A DNA stretch of 64,000 bases from contig NZ_CP050902.1 of the NCBI RefSeq assembly GCF_012272695.1, forward strand, positions 2,480,001-2,544,000, in the 5' to 3' direction. The stretch comes from Nocardioides sp. JQ2195. GTDB lineage: Bacteria; Actinomycetota; Actinomycetes; Propionibacteriales; Nocardioidaceae. The notes under the pieces are model-generated. The model made no database searches and was not told the DNA's origin. It was given only the letters and a program-made list of their open reading frames with translations. Positions 27,901-36,060 of this stretch are shown piece after piece. Numbering within the stretch: position 1 is the stretch's first letter; every line of letters starts with the position of its first letter. Made by a program: the position numbers and the translations under genes.

Positions 27901-28110
27901 CCCGGACCCCACAGAATCGAACGACACATCGCCCCGTTCGCCTTCAGTACAGACCTCGAGCGGTACGACCTAATGAAGCGTGACGTCGCGCTTTACCGGT
28001 TGACTTTTGGGCAACCGCGTCAGGAGGACGTGCTCGATGTGCTCCGCAGACGCGGACTTGACGCTGATCCCGAAGCGCTGAAGGAGTTCAAGATTGATCT
28101 CGCGCCGTGA
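24931..28110 (+). CDS. SNF2-like SF2 helicase (third gene of the Azaca-like trio)
   Basis: A 1,059-aa helicase/translocase. Walker A is DETGLGKTRVA near residue 41 (SNF2 style), motif II is ILDEFQRF near 267, motif III is LLLSATPYKP near 300, and the C-terminal RecA lobe shows ASTSVGQEGIDFHWW and QREGRVDRYRGH near 933 (motifs V and VI). Between them lies a long helical insertion. The ATG overlaps the stop of the PLD gene. It presumably moves on nucleic acid and delivers the PLD nuclease. It ends 22 nt from the convergent, broken Mrr gene. Confidence 0.85.
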   Translation: MSRYDATPWLRDLTKFQRRSVEHVMTQFYGAADANRFLVADETGLGKTRVAQGVIARAIEELQDSIPRIDVVYVCANSDLARQNIRRLNVTGQGEIPFSSRLTLLGEHSRRLNRSKDEGGGVNLISFTPGTSFDMGQSLGQARERAMIAIALMELYQLDGHQRRATKLLFQGGVATLENFERQLNWLRHDLGDDGIDPVILGEFGKVLAVGGDPGLGGRYETLVAEMGRRHSIPKELRRSAIDLVRELRAALAAASVHTLEPDLVILDEFQRFRHLLSENNPAGELAHHLFEYDAAKVLLLSATPYKPFTFAGEDGEDHAKDLFRTLEFLAKGREDVSVDDIRAGLRNYRSALLSGDMVSDIPANLREHLLKLMSRAERPSLPNEGMTVERVVSASDLRAADLTDFATMHRVADAVRQSRDHGLVTAEYWKSAPYFLTFADGYQLGRRLRDAEKTPELAGLLKDSHHISGRSLERFEELEPGNARMRVLASDTVDQGWWQLLWLPPSLMYVEPSGPFADEFAREMTKRLVFSSWTATPSSVASILSYEAERRAVEGSQHYTAYTSDVRKNIARRLQYTAAADGKPKQMAAFLCHWPLPGLAGKADPIVWVAANGGGPLPPDEALAFARTAVAEHANQAPLGTPHPDAGGSEPQDRIWRTAFSWSDSWPERSDHDLAQALVGTRTEVENQGEPAEPGDIPNGLAHHIRAARTALGEGNARLDDEALEVLAEIALYSPANVAWRAMNRLVCDSADVTDWGLFKSAATLANGLRSLFNRPDAIQLVERLGGPAEMPYWRKVLRYIAMGNLEAVLDEYVHQLYSDRASGAATDELLLEVAHEVAEAVSLRSPTLRALDAGNLTEGLSFAARFALRYGGRQQDAEDARQPEVRRAFNSPFWPFVLASTSVGQEGIDFHWWCHAVFHWNTPPNPVDFEQREGRVDRYRGHAVRKNVAYAHGRVALSQTAMHPWDQLYELAKDHQEELGDFSPGWVYPGPHRIERHIAPFAFSTDLERYDLMKRDVALYRLTFGQPRQEDVLDVLRRRGLDADPEALKEFKIDLAP

Positions 28111-28131
28111 TGAGACGAGGTTGTATCTCCC

Positions 28132-29048
28132 CTACTCGAAGAAGTCCTCGTCGACCTCAACGATCTGCACAGTGCGCTTCACTTGCACCCCCACGCCATA
28201 GCGGATCATCAGCGCCGCCAGCCTGGTGTCGTCGATCAGAACCACGCGGGTGGACAGGTTTGTTGAATAGTCGCGTGCACCTGAACTGAACCGTCCAGAG
28301 GTGATGAAAACACCTTGATTCGCTTGGTTCTCCTGCAGAGCACCAACAAATGCCTGGATCTCGGGTCGGCGGACGGATGAATCAGGGGCGTAGCGATTTG
28401 CCTGGACATAGATCCGACTTAGTCCGAGTGCGTCTTGGTCGACGACTCCGTCGATACCCCCGTCGTCCGACAGTTGGGTGCGCGCCGCCCTGCCCTCAGC
28501 TCCGCCGTATCCCATGGCAATGAGCAGATCGAGCACGGCCTGCTCGAAGAAGGCTGGCTCCTGCTCATGGATGCGGGTCAGCAGCTGGTCTGCAACATCG
28601 GCATGAATGCGTGCGATTCCACCTTCGATCTGTTCCTGGGGGATCCAACGCGGTCTCGATCTCCGGAGCCGCGACGGAAGTCGACTCAGCGTGACTCGGA
28701 AATGCCTTAAACGTGTGCGGCGCGTTCACACCCCCGGACAGTGCACGCAGATGACGCTCCGTGATGCCGTCCGGATGATCAGCGAGCAACTTCCTTCCCA
28801 CGTTGGTGATCCGGGCATGCCCCCGGCTCGTGCGTTGGGTCGCCAACGACCGCGCGACTAGGATAAGGCCCAGTCGCCACGATTGACCCACTGCTCCTGA
28901 TCTGACGGACGAGAATCCGTCGCTGTTCCTGGGTGAGCTCGAGCAGCTCCGCAGCGCCTTCCACAAGGCTTCGTGCTCGGTGGATCTCACCATCAAGCAG
29001 CACTTGCAACGAAGGTGCCATGTATTGATGCCAGGTCGGTGCCGACAT
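28132..29048 (-). pseudogene. mrr: Mrr-type restriction endonuclease, frameshifted
   Basis: Pieces of one Mrr protein lie in successive frames. The start (ATG 29048, GAGGAG upstream) gives MSAPTWHQYMAPSLQ and the N-terminal helical domain to RRILVR. Around 28,905-28,860 the match passes through other frames (WVNRGDWALS, then RGHARITNVGRKLL), implying at least two indels. Near 28,638-28,642 a run of five Gs (C on the coding strand) shifts PEIETALDP away from QEQIEGGIARIH; one base fewer restores it. The C-terminal Mrr_cat part is open from 28,536 to 28,132 (GGIDGVVDQD, YVQANRY). Mrr cuts modified DNA; this copy is almost certainly dead unless these are sequencing errors. Confidence 0.8.
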
Positions 29049-29153
29049 CACCAGCTCCTCTGTGTGGTGGCGGACGGGCAGTCCTGCCGCACCGTCATGC
29101 ATCTATCGCACTAGCGGACCGCACATAGCGCGCCGCGGCGAATGTGCGATCGG

Positions 29154-29414
29154 TTAATTGAGATACGAATCCTCGATCGAGATCTCGTCGCGGGAAGCAA
29201 CAAGGAGACTTACGACCATTCGTGCCCCTTCTGCGAAATCCTTGTCACTGCTGTTGTGGTTGAAACCTGCACCTTTTTCGACATTGCCGACAAAATCATC
29301 AAGCATGTCGATCATGTATCCCATGTCCATGAACAGTCGCCCATCATTGCCGAAGACAACACGGTTGTCGTCAGGGACGTCGATACGAATGGGATTTGGA
29401 TTGTGGCCGGCCAT
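29154..29414 (-). CDS. Small acidic defence-associated protein, copy A
   Basis: An 86-aa acidic protein with a conserved core NDGRLFMDMGYMIDMLDDFV, then EKGAGF. A clear paralogue (about 40% identity by eye) is encoded at 44108-44350. The ATG at 29414 has AGGAGG 9 nt upstream; an open extension to 29486 lacks one. It is the last gene of the type ISP/EcsC/nuclease operon, 35 nt after the nuclease-like gene. No known domain was recognised. Its size, charge and place after a nuclease suggest a regulator, antitoxin or immunity role, which is inference. Confidence 0.7.
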   Translation of the reverse strand: MAGHNPNPIRIDVPDDNRVVFGNDGRLFMDMGYMIDMLDDFVGNVEKGAGFNHNSSDKDFAEGARMVVSLLVASRDEISIEDSYLN

Positions 29415-29449
29415 GAATTGAGCCCTCCTCACGAGATGAAAATAACGGT

Positions 29450-29977
29450 CTATTCTGCTGCGATCGGGCCAAATAGCAGGTCGCACAGTTCGCCTATCGA
29501 CTCAACCCTGGCGAAGCGGCCCATCGCCACTTCACGAATCCCCGCACGTTCGAGCTTGGTGCCGCTCGCATTCCCTTTCGCATGCTTGGCGACCCGATCG
29601 CCGAGTTCGGGTATGGCCTCTCCCGGGCCGGATCCGAACCACTGATAACTGATCTCCAACCAAGGGCTTTCGCCTAAGGATTGCCAGCCAATCACTATGA
29701 CGCACCCTGCTGGCCGCTGCGTCAACAACGTGCTCACTTTCTGATACCCGGTTTTGCCGCCCTGGCGTTTGGTCTTGAGCTGTACGTGCCGAACTTGCTC
29801 CGACGTTTCGAGCACCAAGTCATACCCGAAGGCGTCAACCTTGGATGAAAGAACATCAACCAATTGCCCACGACCAAACCACATTTGCGCAGTGAGGTCG
29901 GCTAGGAACCTGTGCTCCAGCATCTGCTCAAGGGAAACCGAATGCCGGTTCGGGTCGAGGGCTTCATTATTCGTCAT
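29450..29977 (-). CDS. PD-(D/E)XK-like nuclease candidate
   Basis: A 175-aa protein. An N-terminal helix with HRFLADLTAQ is followed by DAFGYDLVLETSEQVRHVQL and then KTK, which fits the E...D-x(n)-(E/Q)xK layout of restriction-endonuclease-like folds (D in GYDLV, Q-L-K as the EXK variant). A further strand CVIVIGW follows. Its ATG overlaps by 4 nt the TGA of the EcsC gene. It probably cleaves nucleic acid alongside the type ISP enzyme or takes part in a toxin-like module with the downstream small protein. The fold is a motif-level prediction only. Confidence 0.6.
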   Translation of the reverse strand: MTNNEALDPNRHSVSLEQMLEHRFLADLTAQMWFGRGQLVDVLSSKVDAFGYDLVLETSEQVRHVQLKTKRQGGKTGYQKVSTLLTQRPAGCVIVIGWQSLGESPWLEISYQWFGSGPGEAIPELGDRVAKHAKGNASGTKLERAGIREVAMGRFARVESIGELCDLLFGPIAAE

Positions 29978-31017
29978 AGCTCGTCGCCTTCCCGCTGCTC
30001 GTCACCTTCCCCGGATTCATCATCATCGTTCTCGTCGTTGGATATCAGTTCGATGTCATCTAGAGCCGCACCTAGGACTACGTCATCGGCCAGCGTTTCA
30101 GCGACGGTGACCCAGGATTCCGGGTCAATGCCGTACTTGTCGGAAAGAAACCGGAGGCGATACACATCACGTGCGCTTCGGTAGGTGTGATCCGCCATCT
30201 GCGCCGACAATCCACCATTGATCAGAACCCCGGCGAATGGCACCGCCTGTCCCAGCTTCTGGTGGGTCAGCCTTAGGCCGAGCGCCTTGAATATGGCGTC
30301 GATCAACTTCACCAGACCGTTCTGGTTGAGTTGTGCCCATGTCGCCTTCCGCATCATCTGCTGGGTGAGCCGCGACAGTGACGTGAGAGCGGCCACCTTA
30401 GCGGCTGGAGAGCCGGCGGAACCGACCGAGATCGTCCCCAACGCGAACACTTCTTCGTCGGGCATACGGACGTCGTAGCCGTACTCAGCGGCCGCTACCG
30501 CAACAATGCGCCCCAAAAGCGCAATGCTGCTTGCCACGTCAGCGGCAACCGCTCCTATAGCAACGCCCGCCGTGGTGCCACCAGACACAGTGGTCGCGAC
30601 GGTGGCGCCCGTCACCGCAAGGGCACTGGCGCTGCCTTCGGCCAAGGCAGTGACGGTGTAGAAGCCACGAGTGCGTGGCGAAGCTCGGTCGAGACGTTCA
30701 AGGTCCAAAGTTCCAAAATCAGCGAAGGACGTCCCGACTCGATTGGCTACACGCTCCACACTGACTGATTTCATGGCGGGCTCGAGGGTCACGGCGACAA
30801 GGCCTTCTAATGCCTTCTCAAGCTGCTGCTCCATGTCGGCGTGCAAGGGAACCCGCTTCCATACCTTGCCGGCAGCACTCGAGATCGACCCGGTTGCCCG
30901 GTTCAACATCTTTCGGGTCTCGGTTGGGGGCGCGTTGAGACGGCGCACCGCTCGATCCCACGCCTTTTGCTCGTACGACGACATCGCGCCGAAACCGTCT
31001 TGTTGGGAAGCACTCAT
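29974..31017 (-). CDS. EcsC family protein
   Basis: A 347-aa protein. The centre has a long Ala/Gly-rich hydrophobic stretch (ALAVTGATVATTVSGGTTAG onward to AAEYGYDVRMPDEE), and further on VPFAGVLINGGLSAQMADH and YRLRFLSDKYG, which together match the EcsC family (named from the Bacillus ecs operon; function poorly known, probably membrane-associated). The acidic tail ends EQREGDEL. Its ATG overlaps the stop of the type ISP gene (31014-31017), and its own stop overlaps the nuclease-like gene. An EcsC protein coupled to a restriction-modification enzyme is not an arrangement I know. Confidence 0.75.
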   Translation of the reverse strand: MSASQQDGFGAMSSYEQKAWDRAVRRLNAPPTETRKMLNRATGSISSAAGKVWKRVPLHADMEQQLEKALEGLVAVTLEPAMKSVSVERVANRVGTSFADFGTLDLERLDRASPRTRGFYTVTALAEGSASALAVTGATVATTVSGGTTAGVAIGAVAADVASSIALLGRIVAVAAAEYGYDVRMPDEEVFALGTISVGSAGSPAAKVAALTSLSRLTQQMMRKATWAQLNQNGLVKLIDAIFKALGLRLTHQKLGQAVPFAGVLINGGLSAQMADHTYRSARDVYRLRFLSDKYGIDPESWVTVAETLADDVVLGAALDDIELISNDENDDDESGEGDEQREGDEL

Positions 31018-34000
31018 AAGGGGTTCTGGTCCTCTCGGATGGCGAGGGCGGGCAGGTTGTCGACGATTTTCGTCGTCTCGAGGCTCACCGTGACGATGCG
31101 GGCGAGAAGATCGATGATGTAGCGGGGATCTTCGACCTCACGACTCCAGTCGTTGGGGTCGTTGACGATGCCGGAGGCCTTGTCGGTCTTGACCCGGTAG
31201 CGGTCGAGGATCCACTCCACCGCCGAGCGGGAGCCGAGCATGTAGCGGTACGCCGCCGCGGGGATGCCGCTCAGCTCGATGTGGGAGTTGTAGACGACAC
31301 GCGTCTTGTCGGCGACAAGCTTCTTGGTCTCGGGGTCGCGGACCTTGGGGAAGGCCATCTTCTGGACCCGGAAGAAGTCATAGTCCGCTGGTCGAGGTGC
31401 GAGCTTGCGATCCTCGAACCCATCAGGCTCCACGTCGAGCCCGTCGAGCGGGTACGGCGTCACCGACTCGTAGCCCAAGTGGAGCTCTGACAGCTTCCGG
31501 CCAGCCTCGACGAACGGCCATGGATCCTCGACCAACGGGATGCGCGGCAGCATCTTCTTCAGGTCAGCGGCGTAGGTCTCGCGGTACTCCGGCGAGTGAA
31601 GCAGGCCGTAGACATAGAAAAAGATGTCGTCCTTGGTGACCTTGCCCCCGTACGCCGCCTCATAACGTCTAAGAGCCTCGTCGGTGATGTTGTCGACGCG
31701 GCGGTACCCGTCGACGACCTCCCCTTCGCCACCCAGATCGAGGACGCCGTCTTGGGCCACTGGCTGGTATTGCCACCGCGTGAAGAAACTGCCCCCAGAG
31801 CCTGCTCCTGTGACGTGCAGATTCGGAATTGTGTCGACCATCAACACCGAGAAGGGCACTTCGGACGCGGCGCCGACTTGGTAGATGCCCTGGTTGAGCG
31901 TCTCTGCGGTCGGGAAGAGTCGCGGTAGTTGACGTCGATCCTCATTAAGTTGAGGATCGAAGTACGTGTGCTCTTTGGAGAAGGCCCGATAGGTCGTTGT
32001 GCGGAAGCCAGTCTCCATCAGCACTAGCCGCTCTCCGGATTCGAAGCGACTGATGAGTCTCCGCGACCAGCTGATCCGCCTCGGATCTTTGGTCGCCTCG
32101 GAGTGCCGCAACCCCAGATCTGAGTTGTACGTGTGAACGGTCAGCTCAACACTCTCTCGAAGGTTCCCAAGACCTGAGTTGGTGACCCAAGCATCCCTGT
32201 TCGTGGTGAGCCCGCGTGATGCGAGTCCGAAGAGCCCTCCATCGCCGGAGATTGCTGCGAAGACCCCGAAGTCGTCGCGCCGCTGGTTGAGCCAGTCCCC
32301 ATGCTCGTTGGGTTTGATGATTACTGATTGAGGAAGAAGTCCTAGCACGGACCCGGCATCAGAAAGCATCGCCAGTTTCTGTTCACGGGTGAGGTAGTCA
32401 CCGATGTCGGTGTAGTGAATGGTCGCGTGCCCATCCACAGAGTCGGACGTCGGGTTCTTCACAAGAACTGTGACGGCGACAGTCGCGCGGCTACCGGCGT
32501 CGAAGACTGTGCCGCCCTCCTTCTTTCGCTGCTCACCGGCCGTCCGCGCGTTGCCACGGAGGTTGTAGACGTGGATCGCGTCGAACTCCTCTGCCAAGGT
32601 CTTGCGCATGCCATCAGCACCGTTGGAGTCGAGAAAGCCACCGTTGGTCACGAACGCGATAATCCCTTTGTCGCCGACCCGCAGGGTGGCCCATGTGATT
32701 GCACGGACATACGAGTCATAGAGCATCCGCACCGATTTGGAGGCTGACCGCGCCGCGTACGTGGTGCGGATCGCTGCATCCAACCCTGGATAGCTTTCGT
32801 TGGCGTTGTCGTCATTGGCGGAGTCCTGCCCGACTGAGTAGGGCGGGTTGCCCACGATCACCGTGATCGGCAGCTTCTTGAGCCGCTCGAGCCGCTCGTT
32901 GTTCTCCGGGAAGACGTCAAGGTCCTGGCGGTCGTCGGCCTCCCAGGACTGGAAGGTGTCGGTGAGGATCAGGCCGGGGAACTCGACGTACTCATGCCCC
33001 GGCCTGGCCGCCCGCTTGCCGCCGCCGGGCGCCGAGACCTGGGTCATCACGTCGTAGTAGGTGGTCTCGATGTTGACCGCGGCGATGTAGTAGGCCAGCA
33101 GCAGGATCTCGTTGGCGTGCAGCTCGTTGGCGTACTTGCGGGCGAGGTCCTCGGGCTTGATCAGGCCGGACTGGAGCAGCCGGACCATGAAGGTGCCGGT
33201 GCCGGTGAAGCCGTCGAGGACGTGGACACCGTCGTCGGTGAGGCCCTGGCCGAACTCCTGGCGCATCACGTCGTCGGCGGACTTGAGGATGAAGTCGACG
33301 ATCTCGACCGGGGTGTAGACGATGCCGAGCTTGTCGACGGTCTTCCTGAACGCGGTGGCGAAGAAGGTGTCGTAGAGCTCGATGATGATGCGCTGACGAC
33401 CCTCGGCGGTGTCGACTCCCTGCACGCGCATCCGGACGGACTCGTAGAACTTCTCGAGCGTCTTGTTCTCGTCGTCGACGTTGTGCTCGTCGAGCGCGGC
33501 GAGCATCCGCTCCATCGCCTTGGCGACCGGGTTGTGGTCCAGGAACCGCGAGCCCTCGAAGAGCGCGTTGAAGACCGGTCGGGTGATCAGGTGCTGGGCC
33601 AGCATGTCGACGGCGTCAGTCTGGCTGATTCCCTCGTTGAGGTTACCGCGCAGGCCGCTCAGGAAGACGTCGAACTCCTTCGCCACCTCCGAGTTGGGGT
33701 CGGAGAGCAACGCGTTGATCCGGGTCGTCTGGCGGGTGGCGATGTCGGCGACCGACTTGGCCCAGTCCTGCCAGTAGCGACGAGTGCCGACCTTGGCGAC
33801 GATCTTGGAGTAGATCGCGTCGCGCCAGGCATCGAGGTCGCCGAAGGCGAGGTTGAGCGTGCCCTGAGTCGTGTCGTCGTTCCAGCCGTCGCCAATGCCG
33901 ATCACGTTGATCTTGTCGTCGCGCTTGGAGGTCAGATCGATCCGGTTGACCATTGCATCAAAGCGCTCGTCGTGGGCACGCAGGGCCTGGAGCACCTCCC

Positions 34001-35861
34001 AAACCGCGGCGTACTTCTTGTTGTCGCGCAATGCCTCCTCCGGCGACATCCCGGACGGGACGCCGACTGGCAGGATGATGTAGCCGAACTTCTTGCCGGG
34101 CGCTTTGCGCATCACACGGCCGACCGATTGGACGATGTCGACCACAGACTTGCGGGGCGACAGGAACATCACCGCGTCGAGGGCTGGCACGTCGACACCC
34201 TCGGAAAGGCAGCGCGCATTGGTCAGGATGCGGGCGTGGTTGGGCTTCGGCTCGTCCTGAAGCCAGTCGATGCGGGTGTTGCGCTCGAGTGCGTTGAAGG
34301 TGCCGTCGACGTGGCGGACCGTGCAGCTCAGCGGCGAGGCCCCACTCTTGTCCTCGAGGTTCGACTGGTCGACGTAGTAGCGGGTGACATCGGTGAAGAG
34401 TTCCTCGATGCGCTTCGACGCCTTGATGTTGCCGGCGAACGCGACCGCGCGCTTCATCGGCCCGGGGTCGGCAGCAAAGTCGTGCTCGGTTCGGCCACGC
34501 TTGGCCAGGCCGTTCCAGCAGCCGACGATCTTGGCGGCATCGTCGAGGTCGAGCTCGTGGTTGTCGTCGGAGAGCTGCGCTTGGAAGGTCCGGGCGACGG
34601 CCTCCTCGTCGACGGTGAGCACCAGCACCTTGTAGTCGGCCAGCAGGTCGGCCCGCACGGCCTCGCCGAAGCCGAGCCGGTGGAACTCAGGCCCGTAGAG
34701 GTCCTCGTCGTCCATCGAAGCGAGGACCGCGTTGGCCTGGCCAGCTTTGGCGCGGGAGTTGTCGTCGTAGATCCGTGGTGTGGCGGTCATGTAGAGACGC
34801 TTGGTCGCCGGAAGGTAGTCGTCGTTGTGCACCCGGACGAACGCCGACTCGTCATCACCGGCAAGCGTCGTACCGGTGGTGCGGTGGGCCTCGTCGCACA
34901 CGACCAGGTCGAACGGATCACGCCCCTGTTGAACCTGGGCGACCACATCGATCGACTGGTAGGTGGAGAACACCACCGTCATCGCATCCGTGTCCTTCCC
35001 AGCGGCGTCCAGCCGGGCGCGGAGAACATCGACATTCGTGGTCGCCGGAAGCGCGAGATCGATGGCAGAGATGTCCTCGTCGTTGATCGAACGTTTCGTC
35101 GACTTCGCGTCCGAACAGACCGCCAACGGGCGGATCGGCACCTCGGACTCCGCAACCCACTCGCGAACCGTCTGCGAGAGCAGCGAGATGGAGGGGACCA
35201 GGAACAGCACCGTGCCACCCGCGCCCACGTTCTGCTCAGCGAGCCGCAGTGAGGTGAAAGTCTTGCCGGTGCCGCACGCCATGATCAGACGCCCGCGGTC
35301 GGTCTCTCCGAACCCAGCGGTGACCTTCTCGATCGCCGTGGCCTGATGCGGACGCGGCTTCTTCTTGGTCTGGAGCTCCAGCTCGATGACCATCTTCGTC
35401 GGATCCAAGAGCCCCCAGTCGACGCGCGAGTGCTCGAGCTCGCTCAGGCCGATGCGTCGAACAGGCTTGGTCTGGTCCTTCAGCGCCTGCTCGGCGTTGG
35501 AGTTCCACTTCTCGGTCGTGGAGACGATGATCCGGTCGGCGAAGGCATTGGTTCCGGAGGCCGACAGGAAGCTGTCAATCATCGGCTTCGAGACTGTCGT
35601 CGTGGGCGCGAAGAACTTGCACTGAATCGCCGTCAGGTCGCCCGTGGAACGGTGACGCGCGACGAGATCGATGCCCGTGTCGTGTTTCCCCTGATTGCCG
35701 GGCCACTCTCCCCACATCCAGACCTCGTCGTACTGATCGGCGAAGACCGGATCAGTCCGAAGATAGGCCTGCACCAACTTCTCGAACTGTGTGCCCTTGT
35801 CGGACTCGGAGGTGGCGGCTGCGCGCAGCTCGTCCAGAACGTCATAGATCGTCGACCCCAT
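31014..35861 (-). CDS. Type ISP single-chain restriction-modification enzyme
   Basis: A 1,615-aa protein, close to LlaGI/LlaBIII in length. Order: an Mrr-like nuclease at ~20-110 (HDTGIDLVAR, AIQCKFF); SF2 helicase with ACGTGKTFTSLR near 200, CDEAHRTTG near 322 and QSVGRVMRKAPG; a coupler; a gamma-type adenine methyltransferase with VLDGFTGTGTF near 887 and VIVGNPPYSV near 1004; and a C-terminal target-recognition region. All catalytic motifs look intact. Such enzymes methylate one strand of an asymmetric site, and translocate and cleave unmodified DNA. The ATG at 35861 faces a divergent operon. Downstream it is coupled to EcsC. Confidence 0.93.
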   Translation of the reverse strand: MGSTIYDVLDELRAAATSESDKGTQFEKLVQAYLRTDPVFADQYDEVWMWGEWPGNQGKHDTGIDLVARHRSTGDLTAIQCKFFAPTTTVSKPMIDSFLSASGTNAFADRIIVSTTEKWNSNAEQALKDQTKPVRRIGLSELEHSRVDWGLLDPTKMVIELELQTKKKPRPHQATAIEKVTAGFGETDRGRLIMACGTGKTFTSLRLAEQNVGAGGTVLFLVPSISLLSQTVREWVAESEVPIRPLAVCSDAKSTKRSINDEDISAIDLALPATTNVDVLRARLDAAGKDTDAMTVVFSTYQSIDVVAQVQQGRDPFDLVVCDEAHRTTGTTLAGDDESAFVRVHNDDYLPATKRLYMTATPRIYDDNSRAKAGQANAVLASMDDEDLYGPEFHRLGFGEAVRADLLADYKVLVLTVDEEAVARTFQAQLSDDNHELDLDDAAKIVGCWNGLAKRGRTEHDFAADPGPMKRAVAFAGNIKASKRIEELFTDVTRYYVDQSNLEDKSGASPLSCTVRHVDGTFNALERNTRIDWLQDEPKPNHARILTNARCLSEGVDVPALDAVMFLSPRKSVVDIVQSVGRVMRKAPGKKFGYIILPVGVPSGMSPEEALRDNKKYAAVWEVLQALRAHDERFDAMVNRIDLTSKRDDKINVIGIGDGWNDDTTQGTLNLAFGDLDAWRDAIYSKIVAKVGTRRYWQDWAKSVADIATRQTTRINALLSDPNSEVAKEFDVFLSGLRGNLNEGISQTDAVDMLAQHLITRPVFNALFEGSRFLDHNPVAKAMERMLAALDEHNVDDENKTLEKFYESVRMRVQGVDTAEGRQRIIIELYDTFFATAFRKTVDKLGIVYTPVEIVDFILKSADDVMRQEFGQGLTDDGVHVLDGFTGTGTFMVRLLQSGLIKPEDLARKYANELHANEILLLAYYIAAVNIETTYYDVMTQVSAPGGGKRAARPGHEYVEFPGLILTDTFQSWEADDRQDLDVFPENNERLERLKKLPITVIVGNPPYSVGQDSANDDNANESYPGLDAAIRTTYAARSASKSVRMLYDSYVRAITWATLRVGDKGIIAFVTNGGFLDSNGADGMRKTLAEEFDAIHVYNLRGNARTAGEQRKKEGGTVFDAGSRATVAVTVLVKNPTSDSVDGHATIHYTDIGDYLTREQKLAMLSDAGSVLGLLPQSVIIKPNEHGDWLNQRRDDFGVFAAISGDGGLFGLASRGLTTNRDAWVTNSGLGNLRESVELTVHTYNSDLGLRHSEATKDPRRISWSRRLISRFESGERLVLMETGFRTTTYRAFSKEHTYFDPQLNEDRRQLPRLFPTAETLNQGIYQVGAASEVPFSVLMVDTIPNLHVTGAGSGGSFFTRWQYQPVAQDGVLDLGGEGEVVDGYRRVDNITDEALRRYEAAYGGKVTKDDIFFYVYGLLHSPEYRETYAADLKKMLPRIPLVEDPWPFVEAGRKLSELHLGYESVTPYPLDGLDVEPDGFEDRKLAPRPADYDFFRVQKMAFPKVRDPETKKLVADKTRVVYNSHIELSGIPAAAYRYMLGSRSAVEWILDRYRVKTDKASGIVNDPNDWSREVEDPRYIIDLLARIVTVSLETTKIVDNLPALAIREDQNPL

Positions 35862-36060
35862 GTGTTGTTTCTATCGCACTGCAGTGACAGTCGCTCCCTC
35901 TTGCCGCGTTTCGGTGACATCCATCGTCTTGAGCCATATGGTCAGAGGCGAAGGGGGCATCTTGGGAACTCTGATCGCCGGAGGCGGCAGTGGCGCAGTC
36001 GCCGCTTCCTCGCACGCCGTATGCGTGCGCTTCCGCCGCACCGATCCATTGTTGACCGCC
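35862..36060. promoter_or_regulatory. Divergent promoter region with 10-bp palindrome
   Basis: The space between the type ISP start and the likely start of the divergent nuclease gene. It contains a perfect palindrome CACTGCAGTG at 35877-35886, 16 nt from the type ISP start codon, a plausible operator for timing restriction-modification expression. No controller-protein gene was found nearby. The plus frame is open throughout, so part of it could be coding if the nuclease starts earlier (for example at 35938). Confidence 0.35.

Noticed and set aside
32994..35252. 752-codon plus-strand open frame
   Set aside because: It lies wholly antisense to the type ISP gene, has no recognisable domain and a Val/Asp/Leu-rich composition typical of antisense frames in high-GC genes.
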